Shown piece after piece: positions 11,675 through 19,986 of a DNA stretch of 64,000 nt (the first letter of the stretch is position 1; every line of letters starts with the position of its first letter). The notes under the pieces were generated by a model. The model did not search any database and was not told the DNA's origin. It was given only the letters and a program-made list of their open reading frames with translations. The position numbers and the translations under genes were made by a program. The stretch is from Carnobacterium funditum DSM 5970 (GTDB lineage: Bacteria; Bacillota; Bacilli; Lactobacillales; Carnobacteriaceae): positions 930,001-994,000 of the forward strand of contig NZ_JQLL01000001.1 in NCBI RefSeq assembly GCF_000744185.1. Direction: 5' to 3'.

Positions 11675-13234
11675 CTATTTTGCATATTCAACTGCTCGTA
11701 TTTCACGAATAACGGTTACTTTAATATGTCCTGGATAATCTAACTCATCCTCAATCATATTTCGAACATCCCGAGCTAAATTGATAGCTTCTAGATCATC
11801 AACTGTATCTGGTTTAACCATGATTCTTATTTCGCGACCAGCTTGAATAGCATAACTCTGTTCTACACCTTCAAAGCTATTAGAAATATTTTCTAATTTT
11901 TCAAGACGATGAATATAATTTTCAAGTGATTCACTTCTAGCTCCTGGTCTAGCGGCAGATAAAGCATCTGAAGCTGCTACTAAGACTGAAATAACAGAAG
12001 TTGCTTCAACATCTCCATGATGAGAGGCAATTGCATTAATCACTGTTTCGTTTTCTTTGTAACGCATAGCGATTTCTGCACCAATTTCTACATGAGAACC
12101 TTCTACTTCATGGTCTAACGCTTTACCGATATCATGAAGTAGTCCTGCACGTTTAGCTAAGGTCACGTCTTCTCCTAATTCAGCGGCAAGTACTCCTGCT
12201 AACTTAGCGACTTCAATCGAATGTTGCAAGACATTTTGTCCATAACTTGTTCTGAAACGTAAACGTCCCAATATTTTTATAATGTCAGGGTGAATAGAAT
12301 GTACTCCGACTTCGAATGTTGCTTGTTCACCAATTTCGCGGATTCGTTCATCCATTTCTTTACGTGATTTCTCTACCATTTCTTCAATGCGGGCAGGATG
12401 AATTCTTCCATCTTGAATTAGTTTCTCAAGTGTCATACGGGCAATCTCACGACGAATCGGATCAAATCCACTTAAAATGACTGCTTCTGGTGTATCATCA
12501 ATAATTAAATCGATCCCAGTCAACGTTTCAAGAGCTCGTATATTACGACCCTCACGTCCAATAATACGACCTTTCATCTCATCATTCGGTAGAGATACGA
12601 CTGAAACCGTAGATTCAGAAACCTGATCTGCAGCACTTCTTTGAATGGCTAAAGCAATCAATTCGCGTGCACGACGATCTCCTTCTTCTTTAGCTTTTTC
12701 TTCAGAATGTTTAACCATAACAGCCAATTCATGAGACAACTGTTCTTCTGTCTCTTCTATAATAATATGTTTAGCATCTTCTCGTGAAAGAGCAGCTACA
12801 TTTTCTAATTCTGTTTCTTGTTGTTCAACTAGCTTTCTTGCTTGGATCTCCAAATCGTCCAATAGTTGTTGTCTTGAACCTAATTTCTCTTCTTTTGCTT
12901 CAAGTGTCCGTTCACGTTTTTCTAAGCTGTCATTTTTACGGTCAATGTTATCTTCACGCTGTACTAACCGATTTTCTTGTCTTAGAATCTCATTTCTTCT
13001 TTCTTTCAGCTCAGTTTCAATTTCAGTTCTATATTTGTAGTTTTCTTCCCTCGCTTCTAACATCGCTTCCTTTTTCATGGTTTCTGCTTCTCTATAAGCT
13101 TCATCCAATATTCCAGTTGCAGTGTTCCTAGCACCAGCCAATTCTTTTTCATGTTTTGATTTGCGGATGGCATACCCTACAAAAAGACCGACAACTAAAG
13201 TAACGATAGCGAAGGCTATACTGTTAAAATTCAT
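11675..13234 (-). CDS. rny: Ribonuclease Y
   Basis: Membrane-anchored endoribonuclease that initiates mRNA decay. An N-terminal transmembrane segment (residues 4-23) is followed by a long charged coiled coil (about 30-200), a KH domain ([15 protein letters not shown] near residue 220) and an HD domain whose metal motif is [12 protein letters not shown] near residue 366. The C-terminus is the family domain. 519 aa is the standard length. The ATG at 13234 has a perfect GGAGGTGG SD. It is transcribed from a strong promoter 140 bp upstream through a leader carrying heptamer repeats. Confidence 0.98.
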   Translation of the reverse strand: MNFNSIAFAIVTLVVGLFVGYAIRKSKHEKELAGARNTATGILDEAYREAETMKKEAMLEAREENYKYRTEIETELKERRNEILRQENRLVQREDNIDRKNDSLEKRERTLEAKEEKLGSRQQLLDDLEIQARKLVEQQETELENVAALSREDAKHIIIEETEEQLSHELAVMVKHSEEKAKEEGDRRARELIALAIQRSAADQVSESTVSVVSLPNDEMKGRIIGREGRNIRALETLTGIDLIIDDTPEAVILSGFDPIRREIARMTLEKLIQDGRIHPARIEEMVEKSRKEMDERIREIGEQATFEVGVHSIHPDIIKILGRLRFRTSYGQNVLQHSIEVAKLAGVLAAELGEDVTLAKRAGLLHDIGKALDHEVEGSHVEIGAEIAMRYKENETVINAIASHHGDVEATSVISVLVAASDALSAARPGARSESLENYIHRLEKLENISNSFEGVEQSYAIQAGREIRIMVKPDTVDDLEAINLARDVRNMIEDELDYPGHIKVTVIREIRAVEYAK

Positions 13235-13274
13235 TCTTCCACCTCCGTATCTTATTTAATTTGTCATTTCCTAT

Positions 13275-13300
13275 TTATCAATTATCAATTATCAATTATC
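13275..13300. repeat. Heptamer tandem repeat in the rny leader
   Basis: Three full copies plus five bases of TTATCAA on the plus strand (TTGATAA in the rny transcript). The repeat lies between the rny promoter and its SD, so it would be part of the 5' untranslated region. Confidence 0.85.
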
Positions 13301-13371
13301 TGGTAGAACTTCGTAACTTTTTTACCAATAAAACCTACCTGTTATCTAAAGATAAAGTAAAGGATATTCTA

Positions 13372-13400
13372 ATTTTAATTGTCTACACGGGACATGTCAA
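13372..13400 (-). promoter_or_regulatory. Promoter of rny
   Basis: Minus strand: consensus TTGACA (13395-13400), 17-bp spacer, TAAAAT (13372-13377). The predicted leader is about 130 nt and contains the heptamer repeats. The remaining bases of this 331-bp gap hold only the recA terminator. Confidence 0.75.
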
Positions 13401-13497
13401 CTTAATAATAGTTTTTGAGGGTGATTATGCTACTTTTGTCCATTAAATGAGAACGTTATCTTATATATTTCTCATTCTTCACCTTTTTTTCTTTTAA

Positions 13498-13548
13498 AAA
13501 AAAAAAAGAAGCTGAACCGGTACAACCCGTCCTAGCTTCTTTTTAGGC
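13498..13548 (-). terminator. Intrinsic terminator after recA
   Basis: An outer stem of about 11 bp pairs AAAAAGAAGCT with AGCTTCTTTTT around a GC-rich centre (about 13502-13544). In the minus transcript it is followed by a long U-run. Confidence 0.8.
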
Positions 13549-13565
13549 CTTTTTTTAAATAGGTT

Positions 13566-14657
13566 TTATTTTCCTTCAGTTAAAATCGGTTTACTTTTTT
13601 TTTCTGAAGTTGAATCAGTTTTCTTTTTTTCTTTTTCTTTATCTTTTTCATCTGTATTTTCCTCAGCCTCACCTATACCATAAGCTGCACGTACTTTTTT
13701 CTCGATTTCGGCTCTTAACTCAGGGTGATCTATGAAGTAACGTTTTGCATTTTCTCGTCCTTGTCCAATTCGTTCCCCCTTATAAGAGTACCAAGCTCCC
13801 GCTTTGTCTATAATATCTTTTTCTGATCCCATATCCACGAGTTCTCCAACTTGTGAAATTCCTTCTCCATACATAATATCAACTTCTGCTATTCTGAATG
13901 GTGGGGCTACTTTATTCTTCACTACTTTTATCTTTGTACGATTTCCCATAATATCCGTACCTTGTTTGATTTGTTCTGCACGTCTTACTTCTAAACGAAT
14001 CGTTGCATAAAATTTAAGAGCACGTCCACCTGGTGTAATTTCAGGATTACCAAACATAACTCCAACTTTTTCACGAATCTGATTAATGAATAAAGCAATT
14101 GTTTTCGTTTTGTTAATTGAACCAGATAATTTACGAAGAGCTTGAGACATTAAACGAGCTTGTAAACCAACGTGACTGTCTCCCATTTCACCTTCAATTT
14201 CTGCACGGGGAACTAATGCCGCCACTGAATCAATAACAACAATATCTACAGCACCACTTGAAACTAACGCATCCGCAATCTCTAATCCTTGTTCACCTGT
14301 ATCTGGTTGTGACAATAGTAACTCATCAATATCTACACCTAATGCGGCTGCATACTTAGGATCTAGTGCATTTTCAGCGTCAATAAATGCAGCAATTCCA
14401 CCTTGTTTTTGAACTTCAGCTACAGCATGCAACGCTACTGTAGTTTTACCAGAACTTTCTGGTCCATATACTTCTATGATTCTCCCTCTTGGGAAACCAC
14501 CAACTCCTAGCGCTACATCCAACGCTAATGAACCACTTGGAATAGTTGAAATACGAGTATCCACTTTTTCTCCTAACTTCATAACTGAGCCTTTACCAAA
14601 GTTCTTTTCAATTTTTTTCAATGCTAATTCTAATGCTTGTTTACGGTCTTCTGCCAT
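13566..14657 (-). CDS. recA: Recombinase RecA
   Basis: ATP-dependent strand-exchange protein and SOS co-protease. Walker A is GPESSGKTT near residue 63, with MAW-type features and the L2 loop containing a [16 protein letters not shown] block. The acidic, lysine-rich C-terminal tail (about 330-363) is unusually repetitive in Glu/Lys. The start is the ATG at 14657 (MAEDRKQ) after a perfect AGGAGG; the longer reading to 14693 is leader. 363 aa. It has its own promoter with a LexA-like box just upstream, downstream of cinA. Confidence 0.98.
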   Translation of the reverse strand: MAEDRKQALELALKKIEKNFGKGSVMKLGEKVDTRISTIPSGSLALDVALGVGGFPRGRIIEVYGPESSGKTTVALHAVAEVQKQGGIAAFIDAENALDPKYAAALGVDIDELLLSQPDTGEQGLEIADALVSSGAVDIVVIDSVAALVPRAEIEGEMGDSHVGLQARLMSQALRKLSGSINKTKTIALFINQIREKVGVMFGNPEITPGGRALKFYATIRLEVRRAEQIKQGTDIMGNRTKIKVVKNKVAPPFRIAEVDIMYGEGISQVGELVDMGSEKDIIDKAGAWYSYKGERIGQGRENAKRYFIDHPELRAEIEKKVRAAYGIGEAEENTDEKDKEKEKKKTDSTSEKKSKPILTEGK

Positions 14658-14733
14658 TGTATGTCCTCCTAAATTGTTTTTTATTGCTATCAATTTACAT
14701 AATTAATTTTATTTTATAGGTCTGTCAACATCC

Positions 14734-14762
14734 ATCATACTTTCTTTTTTTATAAAATGCAA
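14734..14762 (-). promoter_or_regulatory. Promoter of recA
   Basis: Minus strand TTGCAT (14757-14762), 17-bp spacer, TATGAT (14734-14739). A second possible -35 (TTGACA, 14723-14728) lies downstream but has no convincing -10. The LexA-like box abuts the upstream edge. Confidence 0.6.
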
Positions 14763-14768
14763 GAAGAA

Positions 14769-14786
14769 ACCGAACAAACATTCGGT
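14769..14786. promoter_or_regulatory. LexA (SOS) box candidate upstream of recA
   Basis: The sequence CGAACAAACATTCG (14771-14784) matches the Gram-positive LexA/DinR consensus CGAAC-N4-GTTCG with one mismatch. It lies 8 bp upstream of the recA -35. The surrounding 18 bp also form a 6-bp palindromic stem, so a role as a weak cinA terminator cannot be excluded. No strong U-run follows. Confidence 0.5.
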
Positions 14787-14805
14787 GCGCTATCTAATCC
14801 ATTTC

Positions 14806-16080
14806 TCACTGAGTCCAATGGACTTTTCCATTAATCTGCTTGTCCAATAATTCTCGATAAATTAGATCTAATCCTGCTAGAACTGAAAGTTCCCGATTAT
14901 TATTTCTATCTTTTTCAAAATGAAAACATTTTGCATACGGACGCTCATTTTTGATTGCTATACCTATCCAAACTGTACCAGGTTTTTTATTCTCTAACTT
15001 TAATGGACCAGCTACACCAGTAAAAGAAATTCCAATATCTGTGTTGAACTGACTTTTGACCTGTTCGGCCATCTTAATGGCACATTGGCTACTGACAACT
15101 CCGAATTGATCCATCATTTTTTGATTGATACCGAGTATCTCTTTTTTTATACGATTGCTATAAGTGACCAATCCACCTTCAAAAAATTCTGAAGCACCAG
15201 ATATAGATGTTACCGTACTCTGAAAAGCTCCTCCTGTTAAACTCTCAGCTGCTGATAATGTCAATTCTCTCTCTTTCATTACTTTACTGACTACTTCAGC
15301 TAAACTTGTGTCATCTCCATAGCCATATAAGTAGTCTCCAGCGCGTTCTCTTATTATTACCTCTAAGTTATCCAACTTTTTTTCGCACTCGATTTCAGAC
15401 CTTCCATTGGCCGTTAAGCGCAAGCTCACTTCATGCTTACCTGCATAAGAAGCTAACGTAGGATTTGCTTGTTTTTCAATCAAATCCTCCAACAATGTAA
15501 CTAGACGCGATTCACCTATTCCATAAAAGCGTAAAATCTTCGATAGCAAAACAGTTTCATTTGCTGTTTGCTTCAGTAGCAATGGTTTTGCTTCTTGCTC
15601 AAACATTCTCTCTAATTCGTGTGGCGGTCCTGGCAGCAACAAATAAAAACAATTTTCCATTTTTAAAAACATGCCTGCAGCCATACCATTATTATTTTTT
15701 AAAACACTTGAATTTTTGATTACTAATGCTTGAAGTTCATTGTTTTCAGACATAGGGCGATTTTTTTGTTCGTGGAACTTTATAATTTTTTCCATAGTCT
15801 TTTCGTGCCGTACCAATTGTTTTCCAAGATGCTTTGCTAAAATTTGTTTTGTCATATCATCTTTTGTTGGACCTAAGCCTCCCGTTAAAACAACCAAATC
15901 GCTTCTTTCTTCAGCAAATTGTATGGCTTCTTCTAATCTTTCTGCATTATCTCCTACAACAGATTGATGATAAACTTCAATACCTAATGTTGCTAACTCT
16001 TTCGATAAAAATGTTGCATTTGTATTCACTACTTGTCCTAACAATAGTTCTGTCCCGACAGCAATTATTTCAGCATTCAT
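14806..16080 (-). CDS. cinA: CinA family protein (competence/damage-inducible, nicotinamide-nucleotide amidohydrolase domain)
   Basis: Two-domain protein: an N-terminal MoaB/MogA-like domain (MNAEIIAVGTELLLG, then GGLGPTKDDMT near residue 75) and a C-terminal CinA/PncC amidohydrolase domain (SAAESLTGG near residue 272 and SFTGVAGP near residue 347). In other bacteria CinA deamidates NMN and, in streptococci, binds RecA during transformation. The start is the ATG at 16080 after GAGGAG (424 aa); the track from 16104 runs through the SD. It precedes recA, the conserved competence-linked order, and comG genes are present elsewhere in the window. Confidence 0.95.
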   Translation of the reverse strand: MNAEIIAVGTELLLGQVVNTNATFLSKELATLGIEVYHQSVVGDNAERLEEAIQFAEERSDLVVLTGGLGPTKDDMTKQILAKHLGKQLVRHEKTMEKIIKFHEQKNRPMSENNELQALVIKNSSVLKNNNGMAAGMFLKMENCFYLLLPGPPHELERMFEQEAKPLLLKQTANETVLLSKILRFYGIGESRLVTLLEDLIEKQANPTLASYAGKHEVSLRLTANGRSEIECEKKLDNLEVIIRERAGDYLYGYGDDTSLAEVVSKVMKERELTLSAAESLTGGAFQSTVTSISGASEFFEGGLVTYSNRIKKEILGINQKMMDQFGVVSSQCAIKMAEQVKSQFNTDIGISFTGVAGPLKLENKKPGTVWIGIAIKNERPYAKCFHFEKDRNNNRELSVLAGLDLIYRELLDKQINGKVHWTQ

Positions 16081-16193
16081 CTTTTTCTCCTCACTTATAG
16101 TCAATATACGCTTGTTGACGGTCTTCTATTTTTTTTATTAGATCATAAAATCATTATTGAAATAAGATAGATTCTCATTACCATTCCACAGTA

Positions 16194-16236
16194 TCTAAAA
16201 TAGGCTGAGACGACTGTCCCAACCTATTTTTAAAGA
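16194..16236 (-). terminator. Intrinsic terminator after pgsA
   Basis: Outer stem AAAATAGG with CCTATTTT, extended inside by a TGGGAC/GTCTCA pairing. It separates pgsA from cinA. Confidence 0.6.
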
Positions 16237-16260
16237 CACGTATGATTACACCGAAGAAGG

Positions 16261-16842
16261 TTACATGGAACCTTTAAAGATACTGCTATTTTTCACAAAA
16301 TAATCGATTCCTGAATAAATAGTAAAAAACAAACAGATATACAACATGATATCAGCTAAAGGAATACCTAAACCTTCAAAAGGTAAATTATCTACCAATA
16401 ACAAAATAATGGCAATCATTTGAGTCATGGTCTTAATTTTACCTGGCCATGCTGCCGCCAGGACTGTTCCTCCTTGTTCAACTAATAATAGACGCAATCC
16501 GGTTACCGCTAGTTCTCTACAAACGATAATTGCTACAACCCATGAAGAAGCTAAGCCTTGGCCAACTAAAATAATTAATGCAGTCATTACTAACATTTTA
16601 TCAGCTAAGGGATCTGCAAACTTTCCAAAATTTGTTACCAAGCCTCTTGAGCGAGCAATTTTCCCATCAAGCCAATCTGTTATACTAGCAACTGCAAATA
16701 TAATTGCTGCTATTAACTGTGTAATCTCAATCGTTGACCCCCATATTTGCCAAACTCCCCAATTTAAAGGAGCCAGAGCGATGATGACAAAAATGGGTAT
16801 CATAAAGATACGCACAACCGTTAATTTATTTGGTAAATTCAA
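16261..16842 (-). CDS. pgsA: CDP-diacylglycerol--glycerol-3-phosphate 3-phosphatidyltransferase
   Basis: Makes phosphatidylglycerolphosphate, the precursor of phosphatidylglycerol and cardiolipin. The CDP-alcohol phosphotransferase signature D-G-x2-A-R-x8-G-x3-D-x3-D is visible in DWLDGKIARSRG and GKFADPLADK (residues about 57-84). About five hydrophobic segments; 193 aa. The start is TTG at 16842, supported by AAGG 7 nt upstream and by the family beginning MNLPNKLT. It lies downstream of rodZ, as in B. subtilis (ymfM-pgsA). Confidence 0.95.
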   Translation of the reverse strand: MNLPNKLTVVRIFMIPIFVIIALAPLNWGVWQIWGSTIEITQLIAAIIFAVASITDWLDGKIARSRGLVTNFGKFADPLADKMLVMTALIILVGQGLASSWVVAIIVCRELAVTGLRLLLVEQGGTVLAAAWPGKIKTMTQMIAIILLLVDNLPFEGLGIPLADIMLYICLFFTIYSGIDYFVKNSSIFKGSM

Positions 16843-16930
16843 ACTATCGCCTTCTTTCTTTTTTATTTATATTTAAATTTAAAACAATAAGAAAACTCTA
16901 ATAAAAGAGATGTCTTATTGTCTTCTTACT

Positions 16931-17797
16931 TTATTCTTTTTCATTAAATTGAAATTCAATCTTCTGTGTGACTGCATCGGCCGCTTCAGGAGCGTACTCG
17001 ACATTCTCATCATTTAACTGAACAGATGTAACCGCAGCGTTCCCTATAACTAGATTAACCTGCTTTGCACCATCTGGGATAGTAGCTTTCAATGAGTTTC
17101 CAGTAGTTAATAAGGCTTGATCGACCATAACGCCGTCAATTTCTATACTTACCCAACTGTCTCCACCTTCAGCAATCAAACTAATTTCATTTTTTCCAGC
17201 TACTCCTGTTACGGCAAAGCTAGTCTGAGAACCAGTGGAAGATACTATGGATATGGATTGTTTAGGTTCTTCTTTTTCGACAGAAGAAGACTCCTTTTTT
17301 TCTGACCCTTTTGTCTCTGATGAATTAGATTCCGTACTTGAGACAACGACCGTTTCTGAATTTTTCGTAATCATGTCTTCTTTAGCCGCTTGGTTTGTCT
17401 TGATAAAGGCTAGATAAATTGACGTTACTACAATGATGACTACAGCTGAAATGAGTAATGTAGGCAAATGATTTTGAACTTTTGTAAGGACCTTATTACC
17501 TGATTTATTACCTGAGCGTGTTTGGTTTGCCGACGCTTTTTCTACGTATTCTTCGTCATGAGTATGAGGAACAGTATCTGTATAATCTTCTAATAACTGA
17601 TCTCCATTGAGCCCAACCGTATCAGCATACTGCTTAATGAAAGCTCGCGCGTAAAATTTACCTGGCATGACATTATAATTGCCTTCTTCAATTGCAATTA
17701 AATAACGTTTTTGTATTTTTGTCATTTGTTGTAAATCGTCTAAAGTATAGCCTTTAGCTTTTCTGGCTTCTTGTAATTTTTCACCGATTTCATTCAT
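16931..17797 (-). CDS. rodZ: RodZ-like helix-turn-helix membrane protein
   Basis: Cytoskeletal adaptor linking MreB to cell-wall elongation (YmfM/RodZ family). An N-terminal XRE-type helix-turn-helix (about residues 1-70, KGYTLDDLQQMTKIQKRYL) is followed by a basic linker, one transmembrane helix (about 112-132, TLLISAVVIIVVTSIYLAF), a Ser/Glu-rich linker and a C-terminal beta domain (DUF4115-like, from about 190). 288 aa. Start ATG at 17797 after GGTGAG. A TATAAT lies directly upstream and a striking 20-bp inverted repeat overlaps its -35 region. Confidence 0.9.
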   Translation of the reverse strand: MNEIGEKLQEARKAKGYTLDDLQQMTKIQKRYLIAIEEGNYNVMPGKFYARAFIKQYADTVGLNGDQLLEDYTDTVPHTHDEEYVEKASANQTRSGNKSGNKVLTKVQNHLPTLLISAVVIIVVTSIYLAFIKTNQAAKEDMITKNSETVVVSSTESNSSETKGSEKKESSSVEKEEPKQSISIVSSTGSQTSFAVTGVAGKNEISLIAEGGDSWVSIEIDGVMVDQALLTTGNSLKATIPDGAKQVNLVIGNAAVTSVQLNDENVEYAPEAADAVTQKIEFQFNEKE

Positions 17798-17867
17798 TCT
17801 ATTCTCACCTACCAGTTCTCTTGTTTAGAGAGCCTAAAAAGCTCATATTACTTTTAATTATAACACA

Positions 17868-17914
17868 ATCAAAGTTTGACTAACATCTCTTTTTGATGTT
17901 AGTCAAACTTTGAT
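17868..17914. repeat. 20-bp perfect inverted repeat between ymfI and rodZ
   Basis: Arms 17868-17887 and 17895-17914 are perfectly complementary around a 7-nt loop. Thirteen bases of the right half recur directly as TTTGATGTTAGTC (second copy about 17910-17922). It lies downstream of ymfI and overlaps the region where the rodZ -35 should be. No U-run follows on the minus strand, so it is not a clear terminator. Confidence 0.8.
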
Positions 17915-17962
17915 GTTAGTCGTTTTTATTTACAAGCAATTGTTTGCGTAGCTGCTCTTCTC

Positions 17963-18688
17963 TCACCTTAACCATCCACCGCTTACAATAATAGATTGTC
18001 CAGTTAAATAGGCACTTCTAGGTTCTAATAATTGATGGACCCAAAAACTAATTTCTGAAATACTACCCATACGTCCAACTGGTATCTCTTCTTTTAATGC
18101 AGCTAAATCCAATTCACTAAAGTCCGAATTCATTTTTGTTTCGATTGCCCCTGGCGAGATAGCATTAACTGTTATACCTAAGCTAGCCACCTCTTTACTA
18201 TAGGCCTTTACAAAAGATAATTGAGCTCCTTTTGTTGTACTATAAATAACTTCCATCGAACTACCTGATTCCCCATAAATAGAGCTGATAAAAACAACTC
18301 TTCCCGACCTAGAATAAGCTAATTTTGTTTGTAGTGTCTGCAACATTAATAAAGGCGTTTTTACATGGACTGCCCACATATCATCCATTGTTTTAGACGT
18401 TACTTCTGTCAATAATTGAAAAGTTGTAAAACCACTTGAAAAAATAATTGCATCTAATTGGAAAATATTTTTAACAAACTCCTCAATTCCTGATTCATCT
18501 GTCATATCTAGCTTAATTCCAAAAAAATCCTGTTTAGGAAATGCAGTCTGATAATCGCGAAGTTGTTTTCCAACACTTTTATCATCTGTATGATAATGTA
18601 AATACAATGACCAACCACTTTCAGCCAATTCTTTTGCAATTCCTGCACCAATATCTCCACTAGCTCCCATGATTAAAGCTGACTTCAT
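17963..18688 (-). CDS. ymfI: YmfI short-chain reductase (EF-P 5-aminopentanone reductase type)
   Basis: Short-chain dehydrogenase/reductase fold. The NAD(P) motif GASGDIGAGIAKEL (residues 8-21), a catalytic Ser in VVFISSIYG, and a Y-x3-K in IYSTTKGAQ are present. In B. subtilis YmfI reduces the 5-aminopentanone group on EF-P Lys32 to 5-aminopentanol. Assignment to YmfI rather than FabG rests on its fixed position in the ymfF-ymfH-ymfI-rodZ-pgsA cluster. 241 aa; overlaps the end of ymfH by 4 nt. The target EF-P is encoded at 45961-46518. Confidence 0.85.
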   Translation of the reverse strand: MKSALIMGASGDIGAGIAKELAESGWSLYLHYHTDDKSVGKQLRDYQTAFPKQDFFGIKLDMTDESGIEEFVKNIFQLDAIIFSSGFTTFQLLTEVTSKTMDDMWAVHVKTPLLMLQTLQTKLAYSRSGRVVFISSIYGESGSSMEVIYSTTKGAQLSFVKAYSKEVASLGITVNAISPGAIETKMNSDFSELDLAALKEEIPVGRMGSISEISFWVHQLLEPRSAYLTGQSIIVSGGWLR

Positions 18689-19986
18689 GTTTTGCTGTCT
18701 TCTTTGGGCAAAATATGAAAAACACTCATATACTTTTCTTGCATAAACTCTTCTGCAAGAACTTTTATTTGATTTAGAGTGATGGAATCAATGATTGGAA
18801 CTAAATCGAATAACGTAGCTTCACCATAATTCTGTTGGCTGTAATGGCTAGCAATATACTCCAGAGAATTGAGAGATTGAAGAACCTGGCCTATCATTCT
18901 CTTTTTCACAAGAACTAAATGTGCTTGATTCAATTCTGGACTAACTTTAGCTGTTAATAAAATTTCTTTTATGACATTACTGAAAGCTTCTGGCTCTTTT
19001 GTGTCTCCTCCAATATCAGCAAAATAAAACGTTCGTTCTAAGCTGAAATCATATGAAAAACTATCATCAATAATGCCAGTATCATATAACCTTAAATAAT
19101 TATCTGATGTAGGCCCAACTAACAAGGCTAATAACAAATCCATAGTGGTCTTATAGACTAAAGCTCCTTTGCCTTCTGGAGCTCGGCCGACACCCTTAAT
19201 ACCCACGATACTTTTCGGCCTTTTCACGGCCATTTTTATTGAGTCAAAAGGTTTAATATCAGCTGTTGTTTCTTCAGGGAAATAGCGTTCAATTTCAGTC
19301 GCTTCTGAAAAATTCTTTTTAGCTTGGTTTGTTTTAATCAATTGAATCATTTCTTCTGGATCCATTTTACCTACAACAAAAAGATTCATATTGCTAGGAT
19401 GATAAAATGTATTGTAGCTTTCGTGTAATAGCTCAGCTGTTATATCCATAATACTATCAACGGTACCTGCAATATCAATATGCAAAGGATGCTTAGGGTA
19501 CATATTACCTAACAAGCCAAAAAACAAACGCCAATCTGGTTCATCTTCATACATCTGTATCTCTTGAGCAATAATCCCTTTTTCTTTATCGACAGTTTCT
19601 TTCGTAAAATACGGTTCTTGCACAAAGTCTAGTAATGTCCCAATATTCTCATCTACATTAGTGGTACTCGAAAACAAATAACTGGTTTGAGTAAAACTTG
19701 TAAAAGCATTTGCTGAAGCCCCCAGTTTGCCAAATAGATTAAAAACATCTCCATCTTCTTTTTCAAACATTTTATGCTCTAAAAAATGAGCAATACCATC
19801 CGGAACACGAGTTAATTGATCACTATCTCGTGGTATGAACTGATTGTCTATTGAACCATACTTAGTAGTAAATAGTCCGTAAGTTTTATGAAATTCATTT
19901 TTAGGCAATAAGGTAACGGATAGCCCATTTGATAGTGTTTCAGTATATATCGTCTCATTTAATTGTTCATACTGCTTTTTCTCCAT
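18685..19986 (-). CDS. ymfH: M16 family peptidase YmfH
   Basis: Pitrilysin-family zinc peptidase. The inverted zinc motif HFLEH is at residues 67-71, with a downstream acidic ligand candidate in QEIQMYEDEPDW (about 141-152). Four-lobed M16 architecture; 433 aa. It overlaps ymfI by 4 nt and ymfF by 1 nt, indicating translational coupling. It probably forms the catalytic half of a heterodimer with YmfF. NCBI naming links this pair with EF-P 5-aminopentanol modification, but its exact substrate is not evident from sequence. Confidence 0.9.
   Translation of the reverse strand: MEKKQYEQLNETIYTETLSNGLSVTLLPKNEFHKTYGLFTTKYGSIDNQFIPRDSDQLTRVPDGIAHFLEHKMFEKEDGDVFNLFGKLGASANAFTSFTQTSYLFSSTTNVDENIGTLLDFVQEPYFTKETVDKEKGIIAQEIQMYEDEPDWRLFFGLLGNMYPKHPLHIDIAGTVDSIMDITAELLHESYNTFYHPSNMNLFVVGKMDPEEMIQLIKTNQAKKNFSEATEIERYFPEETTADIKPFDSIKMAVKRPKSIVGIKGVGRAPEGKGALVYKTTMDLLLALLVGPTSDNYLRLYDTGIIDDSFSYDFSLERTFYFADIGGDTKEPEAFSNVIKEILLTAKVSPELNQAHLVLVKKRMIGQVLQSLNSLEYIASHYSQQNYGEATLFDLVPIIDSITLNQIKVLAEEFMQEKYMSVFHILPKEDSKT

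Noticed and set aside
12784-13131. Plus-strand ORF of 115 codons
   Set aside because: Antisense to the coiled-coil codons of rny, hydrophobic low-complexity product and no SD; a shadow frame.
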